A DNA stretch of 64,000 bases from Enhygromyxa salina (GTDB lineage Bacteria; Myxococcota_A; Polyangia; Nannocystales; Nannocystaceae). The stretch's first letter is position 1. Each line of letters starts with the position of its first letter. The DNA lies in assembly GCF_002994635.1 (NCBI RefSeq), contig NZ_PVNL01000030.1, positions 248,001 to 312,000 on the forward strand. Direction: 5' to 3'. Positions 27,763 to 37,171 of this stretch are shown here, one piece after another. A model generated the notes under the pieces. It searched no databases, was not told the DNA's origin, and was given only the letters and a program-made list of their open reading frames with translations. Made by a program: the position numbers and the translations under genes.

Positions 27763-29883
27763 ATGCCTGAACGTCTCCCGCCTGTCAGCTATGAGCTCGC
27801 GCTGTCCGACCACGCCGACGTCGCGTGGCAAGTGACCCGCGTCAGCGTCAGCGAGGCGCTCAACGAGCCGTACCGGGCGGTCATCGACGCGCGCACCGAG
27901 GCCGAGCACTTCGACACCGACACGCTGCTTGGCTGTGACGCGGCGCTGACTCTCGTCCGCGGACATGGCCCCGCGCGCGCCGTGTGTGGGCTGGTCTCGC
28001 GCATCGACTTTCTCGGCGTCGGCGATCCCCACCTGCTGTTGCGCTTTTACGTGATCCCGGCCGCGGCCGTGCTGCGCCGCAGGGTGGACTCGCGGATCTG
28101 GCAGCAGATCGACGTGCGCGAGCTCGTCAAGCAGGTCCTGGGGGTTGGGCTGAGCGACTACGGGCGCGAGCTGGACTTCGCGGGCATCGAGCGCGGGCAC
28201 GCGCTGCGCGACTACTGCGTGCAGTATCGAGAGTCGGACTTCGACTTTGTCTCGCGCCTGCTCGAGGAAGAGGGCATCTCGTACGAGTTCATCCACGACG
28301 CCAAATCGAAGCTCGAGCGGCTCACCCTGCGCGACGCCAACGCCCAGTACGCCGAGCTCGAGGGCGCCCACGGCAGCGCCGAGCTGCCGATCATCACCAG
28401 CAACCCGAGCGAGGCCGACGTCGAGTCGATTCAGGAGTTCGAGTGGACCAAGGAGCTGGGCTCGACCAGCGTGCTGCGCCGCGACTTCGACTGGAGGACC
28501 CCGCGGCACTTGCTGAGCGCGCTCGACGAGGGCGCGGACGATCGCGGCCGCGACCGCCGGGTCTACGCCCACGGCACCCGGCGCTTCATCGAGGACGAGC
28601 TCGAGATCCGGGCCAAGGATCAGCGCCTCGCCAGCGCGCTGGCTGCTCGGGTCGCGCGTGGTCGCAGCAACGTCACGGCCATGCGGCCCGGCCTGCGGTT
28701 TCGGGTCGTCGGTCACTATCGGATGGACCTCGAGCAGGAGTACCTGGTGACCCACGTTCGCCACAGCGGCGCCGAGGTCGACGTCAGCACCAGCGGCACC
28801 GCGGGCGAGACCTACATGAACGAGTTCGAGTGCGTGCCCTTCGACGCGCCGATCCGGCCCCTAGCGAAGACCCCCAAGCCGCGCGAGTACGGGCCGCAGA
28901 CCGCGATCGTGACCGGGCCCGAGAGCGAGGACATTCACACCGACGAGCTTGGGCGGATCCAGGTCCAGTTCTACTGGCAGGAGCACCCGAGCTACGCCGC
29001 GGACGCGTCGTGCTGGATTCGCTGCTCGCAGAGCTGGGCGGGGATGGGCTGGGGCGCGCAGTTCATCCCGCGGATCGGCATGGAGGTGGTCGTCGAGTTT
29101 CTCGAGGGCAACCCCGATCGCCCGCTGGTGACCGGCTGCGTCTACAACTCCGAGCACATGCCGCCGTTTGCGTTGCCTGATCACAAGACCCAGAGCGGCT
29201 GGCGAACCGAGTCGTCGCCGGGCGGCGGCGGTTCCAACGAGCTGCGCTTCGAGGACGCCGCGGGCGACGAAGAGATCTACCTGCACGGTGAGAAGGACTG
29301 GACGATCGAGATCGAGGACGACAAGCGCGAGACGATCGGTCACGACGAGTCGTTCTCGATCGGGCACGACCAGACCGGGCAGATCGGCAACAACCAAACC
29401 CTCACGGTTGGCTGCAACCAGGTCGAGACGATCGGGCTCAGCCGGACCGACACGGTCGGCGCCAGCGCGGTCGAGACGGTGGGCGTGGCCAAGAGCGTGA
29501 CCGTGGGCACCGTGCTCGACGAGCGGATCGGCAGCAACCGGACCACCGCGATCGGCGAGGATCACACGCTGAGCGTGGGCGGCGACGCGAGCGAGACCGT
29601 GGCCGGGGACAAGTCGGTCGCGTCGAACAAGCTCACGGTCGAGAGCGCGGACGCGATGACGGTGACCAGCGCCAACACCTACTCGCTCGAGGTCACGGAT
29701 CGGCTCACCGTGAAGGGCGACGAGAAGGTCATCGTCGAGGCCGCCGAGGAGATGGTCTTCAAGTGCGGGGACGCGTCGATCACCCTGAAGAAAGATGGGA
29801 AGATCCAGATCAAGGGCAAGGACGTGCTGGTCAAGGGCTCGGGCAATGTGGTGATCAAGGGCCAGGAAGTGGCCGAGAACTAA
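27763..29883 (+). CDS. vgrG: VgrG T6SS spike protein
   Basis: The start is ATG 27763; a GTG twelve codons upstream is less likely. The 706-residue protein has the gp27-like head (RDYCVQYRESDFDFVSRLLEEEGI), the gp5 OB-fold region (DELGRIQVQFYW, WIRCSQSWAGMGWG, VEFLEGNPDRPLVTGCVYN) and a C-terminal needle of IG-x-N/D-x-T repeats (about 510-640), ending in a KGQEV-like tail. There is no appended effector domain. VgrG trimers tip the secreted spike. Neighbours include a DUF2235 effector, downstream and convergent, and adaptor genes on the other side. Confidence 0.97.
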   Translation: MPERLPPVSYELALSDHADVAWQVTRVSVSEALNEPYRAVIDARTEAEHFDTDTLLGCDAALTLVRGHGPARAVCGLVSRIDFLGVGDPHLLLRFYVIPAAAVLRRRVDSRIWQQIDVRELVKQVLGVGLSDYGRELDFAGIERGHALRDYCVQYRESDFDFVSRLLEEEGISYEFIHDAKSKLERLTLRDANAQYAELEGAHGSAELPIITSNPSEADVESIQEFEWTKELGSTSVLRRDFDWRTPRHLLSALDEGADDRGRDRRVYAHGTRRFIEDELEIRAKDQRLASALAARVARGRSNVTAMRPGLRFRVVGHYRMDLEQEYLVTHVRHSGAEVDVSTSGTAGETYMNEFECVPFDAPIRPLAKTPKPREYGPQTAIVTGPESEDIHTDELGRIQVQFYWQEHPSYAADASCWIRCSQSWAGMGWGAQFIPRIGMEVVVEFLEGNPDRPLVTGCVYNSEHMPPFALPDHKTQSGWRTESSPGGGGSNELRFEDAAGDEEIYLHGEKDWTIEIEDDKRETIGHDESFSIGHDQTGQIGNNQTLTVGCNQVETIGLSRTDTVGASAVETVGVAKSVTVGTVLDERIGSNRTTAIGEDHTLSVGGDASETVAGDKSVASNKLTVESADAMTVTSANTYSLEVTDRLTVKGDEKVIVEAAEEMVFKCGDASITLKKDGKIQIKGKDVLVKGSGNVVIKGQEVAEN

Positions 29884-29896
29884 TCAGCGAGGCACG

Positions 29897-31309
29897 TCAG
29901 CACGCGCGGTTTGGCTGGTTGTGGTGAATGATGCGTTGCCAGTTGGGCGCCGGCTCGTGCGGGTAAATGTCGACTTGAAAGCCCGGGATCCGACGCATGG
30001 CTTCCCGCGCGTTGCCGTCGGCGCGCCCGTAGTGGCATGACCAGTGGATGAAGTTCATGCGCAGCATCGCGAGGTCCGCGACGCCGAGCTGCGGGCTGGC
30101 GGCGAGCCGGCTGTGGATACCCTGGAGGATCGCCGGGATCGCGTACTCCGAGGTGTTGGGGACGCTGCGAAACGGAACGCCGTGACTGCGTGCCTGCCTG
30201 TGCATGAGCTCGAGGTAGACCTTCTCGAGCCCGGGGTCGATCGAGGACCGGACCCACGCGACCCGGCCGTCGTAGGAGTAGCGCGTCGACGGCAGCCCGT
30301 TCGGGTCTTCGCGCATCTCGTCGTAGCTGAGCGAGAACTCTGGCGGCTGGGTGCCAGCGTAGTGCTCGTGGATCATGCGCTGGGCGAACGCCGAGTAGCG
30401 CTGCATCAGCTCGTCGCGACACGCGAGCGCCTCTGCTCGGGTCGCGAAGTTGCCGAACGCGGGCTGGACCGGCACCACGGTCTCGCCGCGAGCCCGATAG
30501 CCCCCGCCGATGTCGGAGTGGGCCCCGGGATACACGATCTCGACGCCGCCGCTGGGGACCGCGCCCGAGCGCGAGCGAATCGAGTTGGACGCGAAGTTCT
30601 TGCGGTACTCGTTCGCGGCCACGAAGTGGCAGATCGCCTGAGCGGAGCTGTCGTCGAGGTGCACGTTGACGTCGGCGTTGTCGGCGTCCGAGGTGTCGGC
30701 GCCGTCGCGGGGCGTGCCGATCGCGGCGACGGTGTCGAACAGGCCGACGAACCGCACCGTGGCCTCGGGCAGCTGTACCCGGCCGAGGTCAGTCGGCTCG
30801 TCGTCGAGCAAGAACCCGGTCCGGACTGGCTCGAACGAGCGCCGGTTGACGCAATTGACGAAGTAGCGCGCCGCCGCGGCGCCGCGGCTGAACCCGAAGG
30901 TGTCGACGAGGATCTCCGCGTAGCCGCGACCTCGCGCCTCTTGCTCGAGTCGTCGGCAGGCCGCGTGAACCCGGGCCGAGACCCCGGTGTTGCCGGTCCC
31001 GAGCGCCGCGTCGACCATGTCGTCCGAGCCGTTGGTGTTGGTGCCGATCCCCTCGAGGTACACCCCCCGCCGCCGTCGCTCGCTGCCGTCGCCGTCGTGG
31101 TCCGAGGCGTTCGAGTACAGCTGATACAGCAGCGCGACGTTGGACTTCGCGTTGGCGTAGCTGCCCTCGCGGCTGCCCCCGGCGTTCTCGAGGTTGTTGA
31201 GGGTGCCGTCGAAGAAGAAGCCGATCTCGAGCGTGCGGGATGAGCTCGAGCTCGACCCGCTAGAGCTCGCTCCACCCGACTGCGTGACTCGCTCGCCTTG
31301 CTCGACCAT
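29897..31309 (-). CDS. DUF2235 lipase-like protein, probable T6SS effector (Tle1-like)
   Basis: The 470-residue protein has the DUF2235 N-terminus (IGFFFDGTLNN after a Ser-rich leader), the nucleophile elbow GFSRGAAAAR with Ser141, and VYPGAHSDIGGGY carrying the likely acid residue. Tle1-type members of this family are phospholipase A2 T6SS effectors acting on target membranes. The very Ser/Gly-rich first 25 residues resemble a flexible linker. No clear immunity gene is present next to it; the divergent neighbour is a secreted acylase. The catalytic His is not obvious to me. Confidence 0.88.
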   Translation of the reverse strand: MVEQGERVTQSGGASSSGSSSSSSRTLEIGFFFDGTLNNLENAGGSREGSYANAKSNVALLYQLYSNASDHDGDGSERRRRGVYLEGIGTNTNGSDDMVDAALGTGNTGVSARVHAACRRLEQEARGRGYAEILVDTFGFSRGAAAARYFVNCVNRRSFEPVRTGFLLDDEPTDLGRVQLPEATVRFVGLFDTVAAIGTPRDGADTSDADNADVNVHLDDSSAQAICHFVAANEYRKNFASNSIRSRSGAVPSGGVEIVYPGAHSDIGGGYRARGETVVPVQPAFGNFATRAEALACRDELMQRYSAFAQRMIHEHYAGTQPPEFSLSYDEMREDPNGLPSTRYSYDGRVAWVRSSIDPGLEKVYLELMHRQARSHGVPFRSVPNTSEYAIPAILQGIHSRLAASPQLGVADLAMLRMNFIHWSCHYGRADGNAREAMRRIPGFQVDIYPHEPAPNWQRIIHHNQPNRAC

Positions 31310-31385
31310 GCGCGTGAGCGAGGGTACCCCGTGGTCACGCGAATGAGGCTATGCTGGCCGCCGCGCCGTGTCGCGCGAGCTCCCA

Positions 31386-33941
31386 ATGCACCTACGTCGT
31401 CGTTTGTCGAAGTTTCCTGCGTGTCGTGTCGCGTTGTTGCTCCCGCCGTTGCTCGGCAGCTGCGGGCCGGCCGAGGGTGATCCTGGTCCCGAGCCCGGGG
31501 TCGTCGACGTGTACGTCGATGCCCAGGGCGTCGCCCACGTCTACGCGCCGACCGACGCGAGCCTGTTTTGGGCCTCGGGGTATCTGCAGGCCGAGGCTCG
31601 GCTGGCGCAGATGGTGCTGCTGCGTCGTCGCGCGCTCGGGCGCCAGGCGGAGGTGCTCGGCGTAGGCAAGGTCGACGAGGACGAGCTGTCGCGGATCATG
31701 AATTTTCGTGACCTCGGCGCCCGCGACATCGAGCGGGTCCGCGAGCAACACCCCGACGACTACGCGCTGTACGAGGCCTGGGTCGCGGGGGTCAACGCGT
31801 ATATCGAGGAGCTGGCCAGTGACGAGCGCGATCGGCCCGTCGGGCTTGGACCCGAGGGGCTCGATCTGATCCCCGAGCCGTGGACGGTGGCGGACGTCGG
31901 GGCGATCGCCAAGCTCCTGATGTTCGGCAACTCCAACAGCCTCGAGAACGAGCTGCTCACGACCGTGCTGCTGCGCATCGATCCGACCTTGTTCGACGCG
32001 CTCGAGCTGCCGCTGCCGGCCTATCCGATCTTCACGCTGCCGCCCGAACATCGCCCGGCGCCCGGCGCTGCGCTGCCGCTCGGGCTAGGAAACCTGGCGC
32101 TGCCGCCCGCGCCCGACGTCGATCCGCGCCCGACGATCGCCGGGCTGAAGCGCCTGCACGAGACCCTCGCCGAATTCTCGGTCGAGGGCTCCAACGCGTG
32201 GGCGGTCGCGGGCGCGCACACGGCCACGGGTGGGCCGCTGCTGGCCAACGATCCACACCAGCCGATGTCGAGCCCGTCGATCGTCTACGCCACGCACCTC
32301 GACAGTAAGTCCGCGGGTGGCAACTACGCCGTCGCAGGGTTCGCGTTCGCGGGCTCGCCAGGGGTCCAGCTGGGCCACACCCAGAGCGTGGCCTGGGGCG
32401 CGACCACGGGCACGGCTGACGTCATGGATCTGTGGTCGGTGAGCGTGAACGCCGACGCGCAGACCGTGCAAGTGGGTGATGCCAGCGTCGCCTACGTGCC
32501 GCGGACCGAGACGATCGGCGTGCGCGGCCAGTCCGACGTGGTCCTGGTCGTCGACGAGGTGCCGGGCTACGGGCTGCTGCTCGGCGACGCGCTGCTGCTC
32601 GATCTGGGCATCGACGAAGCGTTCGTCGCGGGCGCGGATCGTCGGCTGTTGCTCAATTGGACCGGGTTCACGGCCGGCAACGAGCTCCCAGCGTTCATGG
32701 CCATGAGCCGCTCGACGAGCGTCGATGAATTTCAGGCCGCCGCCGACATGATGGAGGTCGGAACCTTCAACTGGCTGTTCGCCGACGCCCAGAGCATCGC
32801 CTATCGCTCGCGTATCTTGGTGCCCGATCGCGGCAGTCCGAGCGCAATGGCGATCCCGTTCTCGATGCTCGATGGCGCCGACGCCAGCAGCTACTGGAGC
32901 GGCGCCTACCTGGCCGACGCGCTGTTGCCCGCCAGCCGCGACCCGGCCCAGGGCTACTTGCTCAGCTCCAACAACGATCCCTACGGGTTCACCGAGGACG
33001 GCGACGTCCGCAATGATCCCTTCTACTTCGGGACCTTCTTCCTGCCCGGGTTTCGGGCCCAGCGTGGCGACGACGAGCTGCGCCGGTTGATCGCCGACGG
33101 CTCGGTCGACGTCGCCGCGATGCAGGCGCTGCAGACCGACAACCACCTGACCGAGGCCGACATGCTGCTGCCAGTGGTCAGCGCCGCGTGGGCGGCCGTC
33201 GCCAGCGATCCCGATCTCGCGCAGTACGAGGGGCGGGCCGACATCGAGTCGCTCGTGACCCAGCTCGAGGGCTGGGACCGGCGCATGGCCGCCGACTCCG
33301 GGCCCGCGATCGGGTTCTTCGTGTTCGCCAACGAGCTCGCCCGGGTCACCGTTGGCGACGAGATGTCGCTGGTGTTCGAGGCTGTCGTCGGCGCCGCGCC
33401 AGCGTTCCCGCTCAAGTTCAGCGCGCTCACGATCACGGAGGCCTACGCGAACGCCAGCGTGTTGCTCGACGGTACGCCCGAGGCCCTGGCGCTCGCGGCC
33501 CTCGACGCGACCGCCGTGTGGCTGGCGGATCGCTATGGCAGCGTCGACATGAGCGGGCTGCGCTGGGATGCGATCCACAAGACCCGGTTCGAGTCCCCGA
33601 TCGACGCGCTGACCTGGGGCGACGTCGGGACCGCGGGCTCGGTCGGCTCACTCAACCAACTGACCGGCCGCTACTTTGACGCCAACGGCGACGTGGCCCC
33701 GGAGTTCATCAGCAAGCACGGCCCCATGTTCCGCTCGGTGGTCGCGTTTGGACCCGAGGGTCCGCGCATGCACTACAACTTCGCGCCTGGCAACGGCGGC
33801 TCGCCCAACGCGGACTTCTGGGGCGACTTGGTCGACGCCTGGGTCGCCGGGACCTACGTGGAGATGCCCTTCGCGCGCGAGGACGTCGAAGCGGCGGCCG
33901 TCGAGACCCGGCGGCTGACCGCGCCCGAGCCGTTTCAGTGA
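31386..33941 (+). CDS. Penicillin acylase-family lipoprotein (Ntn hydrolase)
   Basis: I chose the ATG at 31386; a GTG six codons upstream is also open. The signal peptide ends in LLGSC. The large protein (851 residues) has an alpha-subunit-like region with AEARLAQMVLLRRRALG, then the EGSNAW motif where Gly268-Ser269 is the expected autocatalytic cleavage site and Ser269 the N-terminal nucleophile. GGPLLANDPH and the later GNYAVAGFAFAGSPGVQLGHTQSVAWG fit the beta subunit. Substrates in the family are beta-lactams, N-acyl homoserine lactones or other amides. As a lipoprotein it should act in the periplasm or at the surface. It could quench or process signals; substrate is inferred only. Confidence 0.93.
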   Translation: MHLRRRLSKFPACRVALLLPPLLGSCGPAEGDPGPEPGVVDVYVDAQGVAHVYAPTDASLFWASGYLQAEARLAQMVLLRRRALGRQAEVLGVGKVDEDELSRIMNFRDLGARDIERVREQHPDDYALYEAWVAGVNAYIEELASDERDRPVGLGPEGLDLIPEPWTVADVGAIAKLLMFGNSNSLENELLTTVLLRIDPTLFDALELPLPAYPIFTLPPEHRPAPGAALPLGLGNLALPPAPDVDPRPTIAGLKRLHETLAEFSVEGSNAWAVAGAHTATGGPLLANDPHQPMSSPSIVYATHLDSKSAGGNYAVAGFAFAGSPGVQLGHTQSVAWGATTGTADVMDLWSVSVNADAQTVQVGDASVAYVPRTETIGVRGQSDVVLVVDEVPGYGLLLGDALLLDLGIDEAFVAGADRRLLLNWTGFTAGNELPAFMAMSRSTSVDEFQAAADMMEVGTFNWLFADAQSIAYRSRILVPDRGSPSAMAIPFSMLDGADASSYWSGAYLADALLPASRDPAQGYLLSSNNDPYGFTEDGDVRNDPFYFGTFFLPGFRAQRGDDELRRLIADGSVDVAAMQALQTDNHLTEADMLLPVVSAAWAAVASDPDLAQYEGRADIESLVTQLEGWDRRMAADSGPAIGFFVFANELARVTVGDEMSLVFEAVVGAAPAFPLKFSALTITEAYANASVLLDGTPEALALAALDATAVWLADRYGSVDMSGLRWDAIHKTRFESPIDALTWGDVGTAGSVGSLNQLTGRYFDANGDVAPEFISKHGPMFRSVVAFGPEGPRMHYNFAPGNGGSPNADFWGDLVDAWVAGTYVEMPFAREDVEAAAVETRRLTAPEPFQ

Positions 33942-34017
33942 CGCCGCGCGTGGACCAGCTGGGAGCGCGGTCTCAGCAGCGAAGCGGCCGTGGTCGGAGA
34001 TGTATGGTAGTTTGGCC

Positions 34018-34251
34018 ATGATGCGCGACGACGCACAGGCGCGGCAGCAACGGGCGAAAATTCGGCGCGAGACCTGGCGACTCGAGCCACTCTCTGACTC
34101 GCCGCCTTCGCCGCCAGCGAGCCTCAACGAGCGACTCGAGCAGCTCGAGCAGTTGCGCCGAATCGCGTTTGCCTTGCAAGGTGTCCCCTATCCCGAAGGT
34201 CCGACACCCAAAGACGAGCGGCGAAAGTGGCCGGTGGAGCGCATCGGTTGA
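34018..34251 (+). CDS. Small protein upstream of a nucleotidyltransferase (antitoxin candidate)
   Basis: A 77-residue charged protein starts at ATG 34018 (an ATG six codons upstream is also in frame). It is rich in Arg, Glu and Gln, with a helical segment LNERLEQLEQLRRIAFALQG in the middle. I recognise no family. Its stop overlaps a TTG start of the nucleotidyltransferase gene by TTGA. This layout, a small charged protein before a MNT/AbiEii-like protein, is seen in toxin-antitoxin-like pairs, so an antitoxin role is possible. The local GC is lower than in neighbours. Confidence 0.6.
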   Translation: MMRDDAQARQQRAKIRRETWRLEPLSDSPPSPPASLNERLEQLEQLRRIAFALQGVPYPEGPTPKDERRKWPVERIG

Positions 34252-34727
34252 GCGCACCCCGACTGCCACCGGACTTTGCTAATTTGTTCGTCTGCCTCAA
34301 CGAGGCCGGCGCTGAGTACATGCTCGTAGGCGGCTACGCCGTGATGATCTACGGGTACTTACGGACAACCCAGGCTCTGGACGTGTGGGTTCACGCAACT
34401 CCAGGGAACGCGGCGCGGGTAATGCAAGCGATGACAGAGTTCGGGCTGCCACCCGGACTCTCGCTCGATGTGCTTGGCCAAATTGATGGATCTCCCCCAA
34501 CAGGCTTTCGGTTCGGGCGGAGTCCCTTTGCGGTCGACCTACTCACGAGCGTGCGGGGGGTGAGCTTCAACGAGGCGTGGCCCGAGAGCGTCGTACGAAG
34601 CTTCGATGGCGTGAGCGTTCGTGTCATTAGCCGTCGCGCGCTCCTCCAAAATAAGCGCAGCACAGGACGCCCGAAGGACGCGGCGGATGTGGAGGCGCTC
34701 GAGCGACTGGGCGATCTGTCGACGTGA
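34248..34727 (+). CDS. Nucleotidyltransferase-fold protein (DUF6036/AbiEii-like)
   Basis: The 159-residue product starts at TTG 34248. It has MLVGGYAVMIYGYLRTTQALDVWV, the G-G...D motif of nucleotidyltransferases; the usual second Asp of the DxD is replaced by Trp (DVW), so catalysis is doubtful. The C-terminal part has DLLTSVRGVSFNEAW and a KNK/KDAADVEAL ending, typical of the DUF6036/AbiEii group, which includes toxins that modify tRNA or proteins. It probably forms a two-gene module with the small upstream protein. A Mrr-type nuclease gene follows tail-to-tail. Confidence 0.82.
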   Translation: MSAPRLPPDFANLFVCLNEAGAEYMLVGGYAVMIYGYLRTTQALDVWVHATPGNAARVMQAMTEFGLPPGLSLDVLGQIDGSPPTGFRFGRSPFAVDLLTSVRGVSFNEAWPESVVRSFDGVSVRVISRRALLQNKRSTGRPKDAADVEALERLGDLST

Positions 34728-34750
34728 CACTCCGTGTGCGTTGAGCCGGC

Positions 34751-35788
34751 TCAGGGCGAGCGGGCGTGGGTCTGGGAGGCGAGCGCCTCGAGGCCGAGAT
34801 ACGCCCGTGGCACGCCCGCGCGGCCGCGCTCGGGGTCGAGATCAACCAGCTCACCGTGGCGACCGAAGCCCACGATCACATCGTGCGCGGCCATCAGCTC
34901 GACCAGCTGCGCGCCGTTGACCAGGCGCAGACGTGGCTCGGCGGCACCGGCCTCGCGCGCGGCCTTGGAGAAGTCCGAGGTCGTGATCAAGATCGCCTGA
35001 CCGAGCCGGCCTCGCACGAGCACGCCGATCATCTCGTCGACGACGCGGCGGCCCAGCGACCTCGACCAGCGCTTGGCCTGGGCCGCGACCGCGAGCTGGT
35101 GGCCCCAGCGATCGCGGTGCACGGCGAGCACGTCGACGCCCCCGTCACCGCTGCCTCCGACCACGCGCACCTGGTCGTAGCCCATCGCACACAGCAGCTC
35201 GGCGCAGATGCCCTCGAACCGCGCGGGCGTGGCCCGGTGTAGCCAGTCCAAGGTTCGCTGCTTGGCCACGGCGTTGTGGTGGGCGACCATCCGCTCGAGC
35301 TGCTCACCGAGCTTGGGGATCGACAGCTCGGTCGTGGGGGCGTGCTCGGGGCCGACCAAATAGTCTCGCCAGCGCGCGAGCGTTCGGGCCCGGCGCTGCG
35401 CGGTGGAGCTCGACAGCTTGGTGAGCGACTGGATCCGCCGGGCCAGCTGGACGCTGGTCACCGACTCACCCGCAAAGTACCCGGCGAAGGGCGCGAGCGG
35501 GGCCGCGGCGGCGATCGCTTGCCGGAACACGCTGCGCTCGTCGAGCGAGCCCTCGGCGGTCTCGAGCAGGCGCTCGCCGAGCGTGGTGACCCGCAACCCT
35601 TGCTCGCGGCGCTCGGCGAGCGCGAGCAGCTCGGCGCCGTGGCGGTAGTAGTTGAAGTGCCGGGCGTCGACGCCCAGGTACTCCTGCAAGGTCGCTGGGT
35701 GACTGACACCATCGCGGATCGCCAGCGCCAACCGGCGCAGGTGCGAGAGCCGATCCGCTTGCGGAATGTCGATGCTTTGCGATGTCAC
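34751..35788 (-). CDS. Mrr-type restriction endonuclease-like protein
   Basis: The 345-residue protein from GTG 35788 (alternative GTG 35845) has an N-terminal winged-helix-like region (LQEYLGVDARHFNYYRHGAELL) and a C-terminal Mrr-like PD-(D/E)xK domain: RFEGICAELLCAMGYDQVRVVGGSGDGGVDVLA, then VAAQAKRW, matching the D...QAK active site, and DEMIGVL, AILITTSDFSKAAREA. Mrr proteins cut modified or foreign DNA. It stands alone, without a methylase, so it could be a type IV enzyme or a repair nuclease. It is convergent with the nucleotidyltransferase pair; together they look like a small defence patch. Confidence 0.85.
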   Translation of the reverse strand: MTSQSIDIPQADRLSHLRRLALAIRDGVSHPATLQEYLGVDARHFNYYRHGAELLALAERREQGLRVTTLGERLLETAEGSLDERSVFRQAIAAAAPLAPFAGYFAGESVTSVQLARRIQSLTKLSSSTAQRRARTLARWRDYLVGPEHAPTTELSIPKLGEQLERMVAHHNAVAKQRTLDWLHRATPARFEGICAELLCAMGYDQVRVVGGSGDGGVDVLAVHRDRWGHQLAVAAQAKRWSRSLGRRVVDEMIGVLVRGRLGQAILITTSDFSKAAREAGAAEPRLRLVNGAQLVELMAAHDVIVGFGRHGELVDLDPERGRAGVPRAYLGLEALASQTHARSP

Positions 35789-35816
35789 ATGATTCGGACG
35801 GCGACGCTTTGCGACG
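35770..35816. repeat. Direct repeat flanking the nuclease start
   Basis: CGATGCTTTGCGATG (35770-35784) and CGACGCTTTGCGACG (35802-35816) are 13/15 identical, each with a CGC/TGC-TTT-GCG core. They bracket the GTG at 35788, one inside the coding start and one upstream. The spacing of 32 is not a multiple of 3, so the second copy is probably not coding. A regulator-binding pair is possible; not certain. Confidence 0.35.
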
Positions 35817-35977
35817 GTTGTCCGAGCTTGCCGAGCGCGACCCACGAGTCGCAGCGTGCCACGACCATGGGTTTGGGGCTACCGGATCGGAGCCGCTCGC
35901 GCCGGGCCACACCCACGGGTTGGCGCTGGCCTAGCCGCAAGAATGGCTCGATCTCGCGCCTGCTCGACGCGATCGCG

Positions 35978-37096
35978 TCAATCGACCCAGTCGGCGATGA
36001 ACACGTTGGTGTCGCCGTCCGCGTCATGGTGGCGATTGCTGGCAAAGATCAGCTGCTTGCCGTCGGCCGTGAACATCGGGAAGCCGTCGAACTCCTCGCC
36101 AAAGGTGACCCGCTCGGCGGCCTGATCCGCGCCCGCGTCGATGGGCACGATGTGCAGATCAAAGTTGCGCCCGTTGGGATCGGCGACGTTGCTGGCGAAG
36201 ATCACCCGGCGCCCGTCGGGGTGCCAGAACGGGCCGAAGTTGGCGGCGCCGTTGCTGGTGATCGCTCGCTGATCGCTGCCGTCGGCGTTCATGACCATCA
36301 GCTCGAGCCGGGTCGGCCGGACCAGGCCCTCGTCGCGCAGCTCTGCGTACTTGGCCAGCTCGTCGGCGCCCTCGGGCCGGTTGGCCCGCCACACGATCTG
36401 GGTGCCGTCGTGACTGAAGAACGCCCCGCCGTCGTAGCCGGGCGCGTTGGTCAGCCGCCGCAGGTCCGAGCCGTCGATCTTCATCAGGTAGATCTCCGGA
36501 TCGCCGTCGCGGGTCGAGGTGAACACGATCTCGTCACCCTTGGGCGAGACGGTGGCCTCCGCGTCGTAGCCGGGCGAGGCCGAGAGCACCTGCACGTCGG
36601 AGCCGTCGGCGTTGGCCACGTAGATGTCGAACTCGTCGTAGAGCTTCCAGACGTAGCCCTTGCTGCGATCGGGGTTGGCCAGGCAGTCGTCGGCGGCCGC
36701 GTGGGTCGAGGCGTAGATCAGCTTGTCGTCGCCGGGCAAGAAGTACGCGCAGGTCGTGCGGCCCTTGCCCGAGCTGACCATCCGCGGGTTGCTGCCGTCG
36801 ATCCCCATTGTGAAGATCTGATCGCAGCCAAGCCCGTCGCGGGTGCTCTGAAAGATCAGCTGATCCTCGGCGAACGAGAGGTAGGCCTCGGCGTTCTCGC
36901 CACCGAAGGTCAGCTGGCGCAGAGTGGCAAAGTGTCGCTCTTCGGGGAGCGGCTCGCGATCGACCGCAGCGTTGGCCGGCTCGACCGCAGCGGGGGCGGG
37001 ATCCGTCAGCGCGGTGGTGCTTGGCTGGGGATTGGGCTCGGCGTGGCAGGCGAGCGAGAGCAGGGCCAACGAGGTCAGCAAGGGACGGCGACGCAT
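35978..37096 (-). CDS. TolB-like WD40/PD40 beta-propeller lipoprotein
   Basis: The 372-residue product starts at ATG 37096; the longer open frame covers the divergent intergenic region and neighbour. The signal peptide ends in LLSLAC. Mature protein has a short Pro/Ala linker and then TolB-like propeller repeats: PGYDAEATVSPKGDEIVFTSTRDGDPEIYLM, ADGSDQRAITSNGAANFGPFWHPDGRRVIFAS, FDGFPMFTADGKQLIFASNR. These PD40 repeats match the C-terminal TolB propeller but without its N-terminal domain. It probably binds partner proteins or sugar in the periplasm. It diverges from a Tat-lipoprotein gene with 75 bases between. Confidence 0.9.
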   Translation of the reverse strand: MRRRPLLTSLALLSLACHAEPNPQPSTTALTDPAPAAVEPANAAVDREPLPEERHFATLRQLTFGGENAEAYLSFAEDQLIFQSTRDGLGCDQIFTMGIDGSNPRMVSSGKGRTTCAYFLPGDDKLIYASTHAAADDCLANPDRSKGYVWKLYDEFDIYVANADGSDVQVLSASPGYDAEATVSPKGDEIVFTSTRDGDPEIYLMKIDGSDLRRLTNAPGYDGGAFFSHDGTQIVWRANRPEGADELAKYAELRDEGLVRPTRLELMVMNADGSDQRAITSNGAANFGPFWHPDGRRVIFASNVADPNGRNFDLHIVPIDAGADQAAERVTFGEEFDGFPMFTADGKQLIFASNRHHDADGDTNVFIADWVD

Positions 37097-37171
37097 GAGC
37101 GGCGACCGTAGCGGACCAGCGGGTCTTGGGAAAGTCACGCGCTCGGTCTCGAGGTGGTATATCTCGAAGTA

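Noticed and set aside
35276..37111. Plus-strand 611-codon open frame
   Set aside because: Antisense to the Mrr-like and TolB-like genes, both of which have clear motifs.
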